This document shows positions 16,216-24,362 of a DNA stretch of 64,000 nt, piece after piece. The notes below the pieces were generated by a model, which saw only the letters and a list, made by a program, of their open reading frames with translations, was not told where the DNA came from and did not search any database. This DNA is from Dinoroseobacter sp049800775 (GTDB lineage: Bacteria > Pseudomonadota > Alphaproteobacteria > Rhodobacterales > Rhodobacteraceae): positions 186,001 through 250,000 of the forward strand of contig NZ_JBNAFR010000003.1 of assembly GCF_049800775.1 (NCBI RefSeq). The letters are read 5' to 3'. The first letter of the stretch is position 1. Every line of letters starts with the position of its first letter. Position numbers and translations under genes: made by a program.

Positions 16216-17669
16216 GATGCCTCCGCCTGTTCGGAATGTGTGTCCGATACGGACCTTGCGGACCGCGTGGTGTCAGGGCCCTGCGCAAACCGCGCCTTAC
16301 CCAGCAACGGGAGTAAGGTAGCGCAAGCAAGGCCAAGGAAAACGATTTCGATGAGAAAAACGGCGTTATAGGGGGTGTGGACTGCGACCCCGCTCTCGCC
16401 GCCGCCGGCCAGGATCACATCCCGTACGATCCCCGCGAGGGCAATGCCGAGCCCGGCTGCGGTGGCCTGCACAGCCCCCCAGGTGCCCAATGCCATGCCG
16501 ATCTGGTCCTTGCGCGCCATGCGCATGGTCGCCGTCAGGGTGGCATGGCCGAACAGCCCCGCGCCCAGTCCGCAGGCCAGTGTGCCCGCCAGAAAGACCT
16601 GCGCCCCGCCGCCCATGGAGGACAGGATGATCGCGGCAAATCCGGGGATCCCGATCAGCGCACCGATCAGGCCCAGCCGGATCGGCGCCCCGCCCGAGCC
16701 GAGGATGCGCGAAGCGATCCCGAAGCCGATCAGCGTGCCGCCCGCGAGCAGGGCCGTGAGTTTCGTGGTCTCGGCCACCGAAAAGCCGAGGGCCTGACCG
16801 CCATAGGGTTCCAGCAGCACATCCGCCGCCCCGAACCCGAAGGTCCCGAGCGCAATCACCACCAGCAGGCGCATCTTGCCCGGGGCCTGTACCAGTTTGG
16901 CCAGCGCGACGCGGAACGGATCATGCTTGGCAACGGCCATCTTCTGGGCGCGGACGCGGTCACGGGCTTCCTGCTTCCACATGGCGAACATGTTCAGCGA
17001 AACCGTGATCACCGCGGCGCCCTGGATCACCTGGATCAGACGACCGGGCGTGTAATTTTCAAGAAGCGCACCGAAGATCAGCGCGCTCACCACCATCCCG
17101 AAGAGCAGCATGACATACATCAGGCCGACCACCTTGGGCTGGTCTTCTTCCTCGACCAGATCTGTTGCCAGGGCGAGGCCCACGGTCTGGACCATATGCA
17201 TGCCCGCGCCCACCAGCAGGAAGGCAAGGCCCGCCGCGGACATCCCGATCCAGCGCGGGGCGTCCACCGCCTCGCCATAGCCAGACAGCACCAGCAGCGA
17301 GAAGGGCAGGATTGCGAAGCCGCCAAACTGATAGAGCGTGCCCTTCCAGATATAGGGCACCCGGCGCAGGCCGAGGGCCGAGACATGGGTGTCCGACTTG
17401 TACCCGATCAGGGTGCGGAAGGGCGCAAAGAGCAGGGGCAGCGCAAGCATCCCCGCCACAAGGGTCGCGGGCACGCCAAGCTCGACGATCATCACGCGGT
17501 TCAGGGTGCCGACCAGCAGCACCACCGCCATCCCGACGGTCACCTGAAACAACGAGAGACGGAGCAGCCGCGACAGGGGCAGATCGTCCGTCGCGACATC
17601 TGCAAAGGGCAGATAACGCGGACCGATCGTGGCCAGTTTGCGTAAAGCGAAGTCGCGGTAATTCAGCAT
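16212..17669 (-). CDS. pucC: PucC-family light-harvesting complex assembly protein (MFS fold)
   Basis: A 485-residue polytopic membrane protein of the BCH/PucC/LhaA family, related to the major facilitator superfamily. It begins with the characteristic FALRKLATIGPRYLPFADVATDDLP and continues with RLSLFQVTVGMAVVLLVGTLNR and GYKSDTHVSALGLRRVPYIW. About twelve membrane segments are visible. It is needed for assembly of the peripheral antenna. I took the ATG at 17669; a TTG eight codons upstream is possible. It lies 84 bp after pucA, with a hairpin between them, and its stop overlaps the ATG of the repeat protein. The family position fits pucC better than lhaA, since it follows pucBA. Confidence 0.9.
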   Translation of the reverse strand: MLNYRDFALRKLATIGPRYLPFADVATDDLPLSRLLRLSLFQVTVGMAVVLLVGTLNRVMIVELGVPATLVAGMLALPLLFAPFRTLIGYKSDTHVSALGLRRVPYIWKGTLYQFGGFAILPFSLLVLSGYGEAVDAPRWIGMSAAGLAFLLVGAGMHMVQTVGLALATDLVEEEDQPKVVGLMYVMLLFGMVVSALIFGALLENYTPGRLIQVIQGAAVITVSLNMFAMWKQEARDRVRAQKMAVAKHDPFRVALAKLVQAPGKMRLLVVIALGTFGFGAADVLLEPYGGQALGFSVAETTKLTALLAGGTLIGFGIASRILGSGGAPIRLGLIGALIGIPGFAAIILSSMGGGAQVFLAGTLACGLGAGLFGHATLTATMRMARKDQIGMALGTWGAVQATAAGLGIALAGIVRDVILAGGGESGVAVHTPYNAVFLIEIVFLGLACATLLPLLGKARFAQGPDTTRSARSVSDTHSEQAEAS

Positions 17670-17700
17670 CACCCACTCATATTCGGGGGTCAAAAGGGAC

Positions 17701-17720
17701 CTGCGGACAGGTGCCCGCAG
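17701..17720 (-). terminator. Hairpin between pucA and pucC (RNA stability or attenuation element)
   Basis: Inverted repeat CTGCGG / CCGCAG with an eight-base loop, followed in the direction of transcription by GTCCCTTTTG. Stem-loops at this place in puc operons of purple bacteria stabilise the abundant pucBA message and reduce readthrough into pucC. A similar role here is inferred from position. Confidence 0.5.
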
Positions 17721-17753
17721 ATCTCAGGACAGTCTTGACGGTCAGAGGACGCG

Positions 17754-18086
17754 TCAGTGTTCCATCGTATGCACGGGAGGTGCAGCGCTGGCGAGGACCG
17801 CCGTCGTGGTGGATCCGTCCGGCATGATCACGAGGACCTGCTGGCCGCCATCCTGCGCGGGCATCACATAGGACGCTTTCGCGGTCTCGACATCCTTCAG
17901 CATCGTCGCCGAGGCTTCTTCCTGATCGCCCGTCCCCAGAGGTTGGCCGGACAGGAAGTCAGACACCCAGGAGGTGTTGCTCAGAACAGCAACATGGACA
18001 GAAAAGGAGCCGAGTGCGACGGCGCCGAGAAATACGGGCACGCCTACGGCGGGAGGCACGACAAGCCACATCTTTGCGTTGTTCAT
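17754..18086 (-). CDS. pucA: LH2 alpha polypeptide with long C-terminal extension
   Basis: A 110-residue peripheral antenna alpha chain. Residues 1-48 align without gaps to known LH2 alpha (MNNAKMWLVVPPAVGVPVFL..., His31 as bacteriochlorophyll ligand, then VLSNTSWVSDFLSGQP). Positions 44 and 45 are Phe and Leu, the pair found in blue-shifted B800-820 complexes, rather than the Tyr-Trp/Tyr-Tyr of B800-850. Residues ~50-110 form a soluble, acidic and Ala/Thr-rich tail about as long as a normal alpha chain. A GGAGGAC ribosome binding site overlaps the end of pucB. It is expected in the intracytoplasmic membrane as alpha/beta pairs. Confidence 0.9.
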   Translation of the reverse strand: MNNAKMWLVVPPAVGVPVFLGAVALGSFSVHVAVLSNTSWVSDFLSGQPLGTGDQEEASATMLKDVETAKASYVMPAQDGGQQVLVIMPDGSTTTAVLASAAPPVHTMEH

Positions 18087-18098
18087 GTCGGTCCTCCG

Positions 18099-18254
18099 TT
18101 ATCCGAGCCAGGGCGTCGAAGCCGCGACCAGGAAATGCGCAAGCAGCGCGATTGCACCGAAGACACGCGTGCCATCAATCAGATAGCTGTGCACCTCTTC
18201 AGCTTCGTTCAGGGTCAGGCCTGTGGGCCAGACCTTATCGGGGTCATCGGACAT
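18099..18254 (-). CDS. pucB: LH2 beta polypeptide
   Basis: A 51-residue antenna beta chain. The sequence runs MSDDPDKVWPTGLTLNEAEE, then a single membrane helix ending HFLVAASTPWLG. The two conserved histidines, His22 and His40, are 18 residues apart as in other LH2 beta chains; His40 is the expected ligand of the ring bacteriochlorophyll. The ATG has a GGAGGA ribosome binding site. It is the first gene of the puc operon, 121 bp downstream of the nearer PpsR box. The gene is short enough to be missed by length cut-offs. Confidence 0.93.
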   Translation of the reverse strand: MSDDPDKVWPTGLTLNEAEEVHSYLIDGTRVFGAIALLAHFLVAASTPWLG

Positions 18255-18375
18255 ATGGGTCCTCCTTCAATGCGGCGTCATTTGAAGCGCAATGACGATC
18301 AGCAGTGCATTGCACCAATGATGCCACGCAACTTTACGGTCTCGAGACGTCCTTCTCCGGACCGCAGGCTTAGTG

Positions 18376-18393
18376 TGTCATGATTTATAGACA
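18376..18393. promoter_or_regulatory. PpsR/CrtJ box 1
   Basis: TGTCATGATTTATAGACA is a perfect TGT-N12-ACA, the site of the redox- and light-responsive repressor PpsR (CrtJ), which represses photosynthesis genes aerobically. It lies upstream of pucB. On the minus strand, a TATAAA in this segment could be a -10 element, so binding would block the promoter. Confidence 0.8.
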
Positions 18394-18400
18394 TTGCAAG

Positions 18401-18418
18401 TGTAAATAAGAATTTACA
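18401..18418. promoter_or_regulatory. PpsR/CrtJ box 2
   Basis: TGTAAATAAGAATTTACA is a second perfect TGT-N12-ACA, 7 bp from box 1, and it is itself a near-palindrome. Two closely spaced boxes allow the cooperative tetramer binding known for PpsR. Together they mark the regulatory start of the puc operon. Confidence 0.82.
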
Positions 18419-18848
18419 ATACGACGCTTTGAGGGGGCGACTCAGGGTCAAGAAGCTCAAGCGTTTCAGAACTTTGCCGGTGCTCGCGGGCTGTATCCCA
18501 CCCGGTGGCGCGGGCCTGACAGGCCTGAACCCACATCTGAGATACACAAGATGGCGCGAGAATCGCTTTTTGCAAATCTTGAGTGCAGATTTGATCGGCC
18601 GGCCACTGACAGGCGCGCGCCGCCCCGTGTCTGTCCCGGCCTTTGCCGCGCAGCGCTGCCTCTGTTCCGCGGCTGGAAAGCCTGCGTCATGGCCGCGCTT
18701 CAAGAGGTCTTGCACGGGACCATCAGAGGGGATAAACGACCCGTCATTGTCCCGCCCGTTCGCCTTGAACGGTGGCCCGGAAGCTCCTGAAAACGGCGCA
18801 TCGGACCCGGGACAGCAGCCCTCCGGGGGTGCAAAAAGGAAGAAAAGC
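18419..18848. other. 430-bp region between the puc promoter and tRNA-Thr with no recognised gene
   Basis: Short open frames exist on both strands but none looks like a known protein or has good context. The region may hold upstream puc activator sites or an unannotated small RNA. I see no further TGT-N12-ACA boxes here. Confidence 0.4.
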
Positions 18849-18924
18849 GCCGCTGTAGCTCAGCTGGTAGAGCACGTCATTCGTAATGATGGGGTCGGGG
18901 GTTCGAGTCCCTTCAGCGGCACCA
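18849..18924 (+). tRNA. tRNA-Thr (anticodon CGT)
   Basis: A 76-nt cloverleaf including an encoded CCA. The acceptor stem GCCGCTG pairs with CAGCGGC. The D arm is GCTC...GAGC, the anticodon stem CGTCA/TGATG encloses the loop TTCGTAA with anticodon CGT (reads ACG), and the T loop is GTTCGAGTC. It stands alone; glnT downstream is on the opposite strand. Confidence 0.95.
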
Positions 18925-19156
18925 CTTTCTTCCCCGAACCTTCCCCGTTCTGAGCTACGTTACATCAGACCACCCGTATCAAGTGCCTTGGCCGAAACCA
19001 CGTTCCGCTCGGGGTTCCGCAGGGTGTAGCGCGTCCAAAGATGGTCCGTGTGGACCCCCATCTGGGGCTGTCGGATCTTCGCGAAGGTGGCAGCACCCGT
19101 TCTCAACGAGGTTGCGACGGGACAGACACGGGGGGCCGCCCCCCATGCCCTCCGCG

Positions 19157-20485
19157 TCAGATGTCGAGCGTGTTCACCCGCTCCCATTCCGAGAAGTGGG
19201 AGACATAGGAATTCCATTCCTGCATCTTCATCTTCAGGTAGGCGTTGGAGAACTCCTCGCCCATGGCCGCCTTGAGCCCCTTGTCGCGGTCATAGGCGCG
19301 CAGCGCGTCGAGCAGGTTCAGCGGCAGCTTGGGCGCGCCCCGGACCTTGTGGCCCTCGGCATACATGTCGATGTCGTGTCGCTTGCCCGGATCGGCCTTG
19401 CTGCGGATCCCGTCGAGACCCGCCGCGATGATCACCGCCTGCAGAAGATAGGGGTTGGCCGCGCCGTCGGGCAGGCGCAGCTCGAACCGGCCTGGGCCGG
19501 GGACACGGACCATATGGGTGCGGTTATTGCCGGTCCATGTCACCGTATTCGGCGCCCATGTCGCCCCGGAGACCGTGCGCGGTGCGTTGATCCGCTTGTA
19601 GCTGTTTACCGTCGGGTTGGTGATCGCCGCCAGCGCCGAGGCGTGCTTCATGATCCCGCCGAGGAAATGCTTGCCCCGCTCCGACAGGCCCACCTCGCCG
19701 GTCTGCCCATCGCCCTCACCCGCAAAGACATTGGTTCTGGCATCCGCCCCGGGCGCGTCCCAGACCGAGATATGCGCGTGACAGCCATTGCCGGTCAGGC
19801 CCTCGATGGGCTTGGGCATGAAGGTTGCGCGGAAGCCGTGTTTCTCGGCGACGGACTTGGTCATGAACTTGAAGAAGCTGTGCTTGTCGGCTGTCCTGAG
19901 GACATCGTCGAACTCCCAGTTCATCTCGAACTGGCCATTCGCGTCTTCATGGTCGTTCTGATACGGCCCCCAGCCCAGAACGAGCATGTAGTCGCAGATC
20001 TCGCGCACCACGTCATAGCGGCGCATCACGGCCTGCTGGTCATAGCACGGCTTCTCGGCTGTATCGAACGGGTCCGAGATCTGCGTGCCCTCGGGGGTCA
20101 GCAGGAAATACTCCGCCTCCACCCCGGTCTTCACATGCAGGCCCTCGCTGGCGGCCTCGTCGATCAAGCGACGCAGGACGTTGCGCGGGGCCTGCGCGAC
20201 ATCCGCGTCTTCCATGACGCAATTGCTCGCGACCCAGGCGACTTCGGGCTTCCAGGGCAGCTGGATCACCGAAGAGGCATCCGGCACGGCCAGCATGTCC
20301 GGATGGGCCGGGGTCATGTCGAGCCAGGTGGCAAACCCGGCAAAGCCCGCGCCTTCTTTCTGCATGTCGGCGATGGCCTGCGCGGGCACCAGCTTGGCCC
20401 GTTGGCCGCCGAACAGGTCCGTGAAAGAGATCATGAAGTAATTGACACCCTTGTCCTTGGCGAAGGCGGCGAGATCAATGGTCAT
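19157..20485 (-). CDS. glnT: Type III glutamine synthetase-family ligase (GlnT/GmaS family)
   Basis: A 442-residue ATP-dependent glutamate ligase. It begins MTIDLAAFAKDKGVNYFMIS, then DLFGGQRAKLVP. Metal and substrate motifs include TGVEAEYFLL, NDHEDANGQFEMNWEF, GNGCHAHIS, INAPRTVSGATWAPN and the PGPGRFELRLPDGAANPYL region. It resembles rhizobial GlnT. The same fold includes gamma-glutamylmethylamide synthetase (GmaS), which joins methylamine to glutamate. I took the ATG at 20485; an upstream ATG adds 20 unlikely residues. It is the last gene of glxB-glxC-glxD-glnT. Whether ammonia or a methylated amine is the substrate cannot be decided by eye. Confidence 0.87.
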   Translation of the reverse strand: MTIDLAAFAKDKGVNYFMISFTDLFGGQRAKLVPAQAIADMQKEGAGFAGFATWLDMTPAHPDMLAVPDASSVIQLPWKPEVAWVASNCVMEDADVAQAPRNVLRRLIDEAASEGLHVKTGVEAEYFLLTPEGTQISDPFDTAEKPCYDQQAVMRRYDVVREICDYMLVLGWGPYQNDHEDANGQFEMNWEFDDVLRTADKHSFFKFMTKSVAEKHGFRATFMPKPIEGLTGNGCHAHISVWDAPGADARTNVFAGEGDGQTGEVGLSERGKHFLGGIMKHASALAAITNPTVNSYKRINAPRTVSGATWAPNTVTWTGNNRTHMVRVPGPGRFELRLPDGAANPYLLQAVIIAAGLDGIRSKADPGKRHDIDMYAEGHKVRGAPKLPLNLLDALRAYDRDKGLKAAMGEEFSNAYLKMKMQEWNSYVSHFSEWERVNTLDI

Positions 20486-20560
20486 GTGGCGTTGTCCTGT
20501 TGTCGGTTTGGGTCGAAATGAAGGGGCGCCCGCGGCGCGGGGCATGGCGGTTCGGTCTGG

Positions 20561-21907
20561 TCAGAAACTGGTCCCTGGTTTGCCCGGATACCAGTCGGTG
20601 CCGGCCAGAGGGATCCGCGCCATGGCTGCGGCCTCCATGGTCAGGGCGCAGAGGTCCTCGGGTTCCAGATTGTGCAGGTGGCTCTTGCCGCAGGCCCGCG
20701 CGATGGTCTGCGCCTCCAGCGTCATCACCTTGAGGTAGTTGTTCAGCCGCCGACCGCCTTCGACCGGGTCAAGCCGGGACATCAGATCCGGGTCCTGGGT
20801 GGTGATGCCCGCCGGGTCATTGCCCTCGTGCCAGTCATCATAAGCGCCCGCGGTGGTGCCGAGCCGCTGGTAGTCATCCTCCCAGCGCGGGTCATTATCC
20901 CCCAGCGCGATCAGGGCCGCCGTACCGATGGCCACCGCATCCGCGCCGAGCGCCATGCATTTGGCCACATCGGCCCCGGTGCGTACACCGCCCGAGACCA
21001 CCAGCTGCACCTCCCGGTGCATGCCCAGATCCTGCAATGCCCGCACCGCCTCGCGGATGCAGGCGAGGATCGGCTGGCCCACATGTTCGATGAAGACGTC
21101 CTGCGTGGCGGCCGTGCCCCCCTGCATCCCGTCCAGCACGACCACATCCGCCCCGGCCTTCACAGCAAGCGTCGTATCGAAATAGGGCCGTGCACCGCCG
21201 ACCTTGATATAGATCGGCACCTTCCACGAGGTGATTTCCCGCAGCTCGAGGATCTTGATTTCCAGATCATCGGGGCCGGTCCAATCCGGATGGCGGCAGG
21301 CCGAGCGCTGGTCGATGCCCTTGGGCAGGTTGCGCATCTCGGCCACGCGGTCGGAGATCTTCTGGCCCAGAAGCATGCCGCCCCCGCCGGGTTTCGCGCC
21401 TTGCCCGACCACAACCTCGATCGCATCGGCCTTGCGCAGATCATCCGGGTTCATCCCGTAGCGCGAGGGCAGGTACTGGTAGACCAGCTTGTCGGAATGC
21501 CCGCGCTCCTCGGGGGTCATGCCGCCATCGCCGGTGGTGGTCGAGGTGCCCGCGAGGGTCGCGCCCCGGCCCAGAGCCTCCTTCGCGGGGCCCGACAGCG
21601 CGCCAAAGGACATGCCCGCGATGGTGATCGGGATGTCCAGCTCGATGGGGTTGGCCGCAAAGCGCGTGCCCAGCGTCACCCGCGTGTCGCAGGTCTCGCG
21701 GTAGCCCTCCAGCGGGTAGCGTGAGATCGAGGCGCCCAGAAACAGCAGATCGTCAAAATGCGGCACCTTCCGCTTCGCTCCGCCGCCGCGCACGTCATAG
21801 ATCCCCGTGGCCGCCGCGCGCCGGATCTCGGCATTGACGCTCTGGCTGAAGGTGGCCGACTGGATCGGTTCGGTCCGCGGAGGACCATCCTGCTTGATGT
21901 CCTTCAT
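20561..21907 (-). CDS. glxD: FMN-binding glutamate-synthase-like protein (GlxD/MgsC)
   Basis: A 448-residue protein corresponding to the FMN/Fe-S synthase core of glutamate synthase large subunit. Landmarks are PITIAGMSFGALSGPAKEAL, STTTGDGGM, VVVGQGAKPGGGGMLLG, KVGGARPYFDTTLAVKAGAD, VVLDGMQGGTAATQ, VVSGGVRTGADVAKCMALGAD, and a cysteine in IARACGK. In the split enzyme GlxBCD/MgsABC this subunit would form glutamate or N-methylglutamate from the ammonia or methylamine released by the amidotransferase subunit. The ATG at 21907 has GAGG ten bases upstream. It lies between glxC and glnT. Confidence 0.88.
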   Translation of the reverse strand: MKDIKQDGPPRTEPIQSATFSQSVNAEIRRAAATGIYDVRGGGAKRKVPHFDDLLFLGASISRYPLEGYRETCDTRVTLGTRFAANPIELDIPITIAGMSFGALSGPAKEALGRGATLAGTSTTTGDGGMTPEERGHSDKLVYQYLPSRYGMNPDDLRKADAIEVVVGQGAKPGGGGMLLGQKISDRVAEMRNLPKGIDQRSACRHPDWTGPDDLEIKILELREITSWKVPIYIKVGGARPYFDTTLAVKAGADVVVLDGMQGGTAATQDVFIEHVGQPILACIREAVRALQDLGMHREVQLVVSGGVRTGADVAKCMALGADAVAIGTAALIALGDNDPRWEDDYQRLGTTAGAYDDWHEGNDPAGITTQDPDLMSRLDPVEGGRRLNNYLKVMTLEAQTIARACGKSHLHNLEPEDLCALTMEAAAMARIPLAGTDWYPGKPGTSF

Positions 21908-21917
21908 CTCTGGGTCC

Positions 21918-22595
21918 TCAATAGGCATTGTCGATATGGAAGTTGTAGAGCTTGCGCGCCGAGCCGTAGCGCTTGAACTCTTCGGGTTTCGCATCGCAGC
22001 CCCCGCGCGCGAGCAGGTCCGCCAGGATCTCGAGATGTTCGGGCCGCATCTCCTTCTCGATGCAGTCCGCGCCGAGCGATTTGACGGAACCGCGCACGAA
22101 GAGGCGCGCCTCGTAGATCGAATCCCCCAGCGCATCGCCCGCATCGCCGCAGACCACGAGGTTGCCCGATTGCGCCATGAAGGCGGACATGTGCCCGACA
22201 TTGCCATGGACCACGATGTCGATCCCCTTCATCGAGATCCCGCAGCGCGACGAGGCATTGCCCTTGATCACCAGCGTGCCGCCATGGCCCGTCGCCCCGG
22301 CATATTGGCTGGCATCGCCATCGATCACGACCGTGCCGCTCATCATGTTCTCGGCCACGCCCGGGCCCGCCGAGCCATGAACATGGACCGTGGCCTGCTT
22401 GTTCATCCCGGCGCAGTAATAGCCGGTCGAGCCTTTGACAGTCACCTCGATCGGGGCGTCGAGACCGACCGCGATGGCGTGACTGCCGCGTGGGTTCACG
22501 ACCTCCCACTGGGTCTGGTTGGTGGTCTCTGCCTGCGCATGGAGGGTGGCGTTCAGGGCGCGCAATCCCTGCGCCTCAAGGTCAAAAATCTGCAT
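21918..22595 (-). CDS. glxC: Glutamate synthase beta-helix domain protein (GlxC/MgsB)
   Basis: A 225-residue protein equivalent to the C-terminal GXGXG beta-helix domain of glutamate synthase (GltB gxGxG). Glycine-rich turns recur (GSTGYYCAGMNKQATVHVHG, GDASQYAGATGHGGTLVIKG, GNVGHMSAFMAQSGNLVVCG). It is a structural subunit of the split glutamate-synthase-like complex with GlxB and GlxD. Its ATG falls one base after the stop of glxB, indicating a tightly coupled operon. Confidence 0.88.
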   Translation of the reverse strand: MQIFDLEAQGLRALNATLHAQAETTNQTQWEVVNPRGSHAIAVGLDAPIEVTVKGSTGYYCAGMNKQATVHVHGSAGPGVAENMMSGTVVIDGDASQYAGATGHGGTLVIKGNASSRCGISMKGIDIVVHGNVGHMSAFMAQSGNLVVCGDAGDALGDSIYEARLFVRGSVKSLGADCIEKEMRPEHLEILADLLARGGCDAKPEEFKRYGSARKLYNFHIDNAY

Positions 22596-22596
22596 C

Positions 22597-23493
22597 TCAG
22601 TGGTTCCAGAAATAGACGGTGGCGGGCTCGGGCTCCCAGACGCGGGCGGTGTCGATCCCGGGCAGGTTGACCAGCGCGCGGTATTCGGAGCCGAAGGCGA
22701 CATATTGGTCGGTCTCGGCCATGACTGCCGGTTTGCAGGCAATCGGGTCGCGGACCACGCCGAACCCGTCCTTGGTGCCCACCACGAAGGTGAAGAACCC
22801 GTCCAGATCCTCAAGCGAGCTTTCCAGCGCATCGCCCAGGGTCGCGCCATTCTGCATTTTCCAGGTCAGGTAGGCGGCGGCCACCTCGCTGTCATTCTCG
22901 GTCTCGATGCGCACGCCCTCGCGTTTCAGCTTGCGGCGCAGGGAGTTGTGGTTCGACAGGGACCCGTTGTGGACAAGGCATTGGTCGGACCCGGTATTGA
23001 AGGGATGCGCGCCCATGGTGGTGACGGCGGATTCCGTGGCCATGCGGGTGTGGCCGATGCCATGGGTGCCGGACATCTCGGAAATGCTGAACCGTGCGGC
23101 GACGTCCTTGGGCAGGCCCACTTCCTTGTAGATCTCGATGATGTCGCCAACGCTCATCACCCGGATCGCGGGGTCATGGGCCTCCAGCGCGGCGCGGGTC
23201 GCCTCGACCTGCGCGGTGGGCACCTCCAGCACTGCATGGGTGTCCTTCTGGTCCAGAGTAATGGGGGCACCGATCGCGGTCCCCAGCGTGTCGGCCAGCC
23301 CGTCAAACACCGTCTCGGGGTGATCAGACTGGATCGTCAGCTTCGACACTCCGCTCTGCTCATCGCCATAAAGGGCAAGGCCCGCACTGTCCGGACCGCG
23401 ATCGGTCATGGTGACCAGCATATCCGTGAGCATGGCGCCCAGCGCGGGCTCCAGCGATTTGTCCTTCAGAAATAGGCCGACGATCCCGCACAT
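22597..23493 (-). CDS. glxB: Class II glutamine amidotransferase (GlxB/MgsA)
   Basis: A 298-residue glutaminase-type subunit. I placed the start at MCGIVGLFLKD so that Cys2 becomes the N-terminal nucleophile after Met removal; an ATG five codons upstream would bury it. Other landmarks are DRGPDSAGLALYG, HTRMATESAVTTMGAHPF, HNGSLSNHNSLR and ENDSEVAAAYL. It should release ammonia, or methylamine if the partner ligase is GmaS-like, from a glutamine-type substrate and pass it to GlxD. It is the first gene of the glxBCD-glnT operon. Confidence 0.9.
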   Translation of the reverse strand: MCGIVGLFLKDKSLEPALGAMLTDMLVTMTDRGPDSAGLALYGDEQSGVSKLTIQSDHPETVFDGLADTLGTAIGAPITLDQKDTHAVLEVPTAQVEATRAALEAHDPAIRVMSVGDIIEIYKEVGLPKDVAARFSISEMSGTHGIGHTRMATESAVTTMGAHPFNTGSDQCLVHNGSLSNHNSLRRKLKREGVRIETENDSEVAAAYLTWKMQNGATLGDALESSLEDLDGFFTFVVGTKDGFGVVRDPIACKPAVMAETDQYVAFGSEYRALVNLPGIDTARVWEPEPATVYFWNH

Positions 23494-23607
23494 CCGCACG
23501 TTCTCCATGATCTGGGGTTTGGCCGGACGGTAGCATTCCCCCCTGGCGATTCACAACCATGAAGAATAAAAATTTCACCACAGGAATATTTCCGGCGTCT
23601 CGAACGC

Positions 23608-24246
23608 TTACCGCCCCTGCGGATAGCTGATGATCGAGATGTAGCGCGCGGGCAGGTCCACCAGTGTTTCCGGCCCGTGCGGGGCATCCGCATCGAAAAA
23701 CAGTGTATCGCCCGGGCGCAGGGGATAGACTTCGGCCCCGTGCCGGTAATCCACCGCGCCGCTGAGCATGTAGATCGTCTCGAGCCCGCCATGCTGGAAC
23801 GTGTCGAACGTGTCGGATTCCGCGGTCAGCTCTATCAGGTAGGGTTCGACAATCACGCCGCTCGCATTGCTGCCGATATGGCCCAGCAGGTTGTATTGAT
23901 GCCCCGCCCGCGTGCCCTCGCGCGCGATCTCGACGCCCTTGCCCGCCTTGGTATGCACGGCCTCGCGCCGCTCTTCATATTGCCGAAAGAACGCGGTGAG
24001 CGGCACCGACAGCGCGTTGGCCAGCGATTGCAGGGTCGAAAGCGAGGGCGAGGTATTGCCGTTTTCGATCTTGGACAGCATCCCGATGGAGAGCCCGGTC
24101 AGGTCGGAAAGTTCGGCGACCGTGATGCCGTGCTGCTTGCGAAAGGCCCGGACCTCGCGCCCGATCGCGACCTCCAGCACGCTCTCGCGCCCGGCCTGAA
24201 CGGAATGGGGGTCCTGACTCAGTTTGACGACCATCGGTGTCTCCAT
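23608..24246 (-). CDS. XRE-family regulator with C-terminal cupin domain
   Basis: A 212-residue regulator. The N-terminal helix-turn-helix reads ITVAELSDLTGLSIGMLSKIENGNTSPSL. The C-terminal cupin has YMLSGAVDYRHG, YPLRPGDTLFFDADAPHGPE and ends ISIISYPQGR. Such XRE-cupin proteins usually control amino-acid or polyamine genes. It lies upstream of glxB on the same strand and divergent from the GlxA-family regulator, so the flanking one-carbon clusters are the likely targets. Start: ATG 24246; ATG 24234 four codons in is an alternative. Confidence 0.87.
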   Translation of the reverse strand: METPMVVKLSQDPHSVQAGRESVLEVAIGREVRAFRKQHGITVAELSDLTGLSIGMLSKIENGNTSPSLSTLQSLANALSVPLTAFFRQYEERREAVHTKAGKGVEIAREGTRAGHQYNLLGHIGSNASGVIVEPYLIELTAESDTFDTFQHGGLETIYMLSGAVDYRHGAEVYPLRPGDTLFFDADAPHGPETLVDLPARYISIISYPQGR

Positions 24247-24362
24247 CACTGGGGTACGCGCCGGGACAGGGGGCACGCACGGGGCTTCAGAGTTTCTTCT
24301 GATTGCCACTTTCTTTCCTGAGATTACACTAGGCGGATCGAAATCAAACCTCCACCGGGCCC

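Noticed and set aside
18429..18953. 174-codon open frame across the tRNA-Thr gene
   Set aside because: It reads straight through the tRNA and has no recognisable domain.
19131..19146. GGGGGGCCGCCCCCC hairpin as terminator of glnT
   Set aside because: A hairpin is possible but there is no T-run after it in the direction of transcription, so I did not list it as a terminator.
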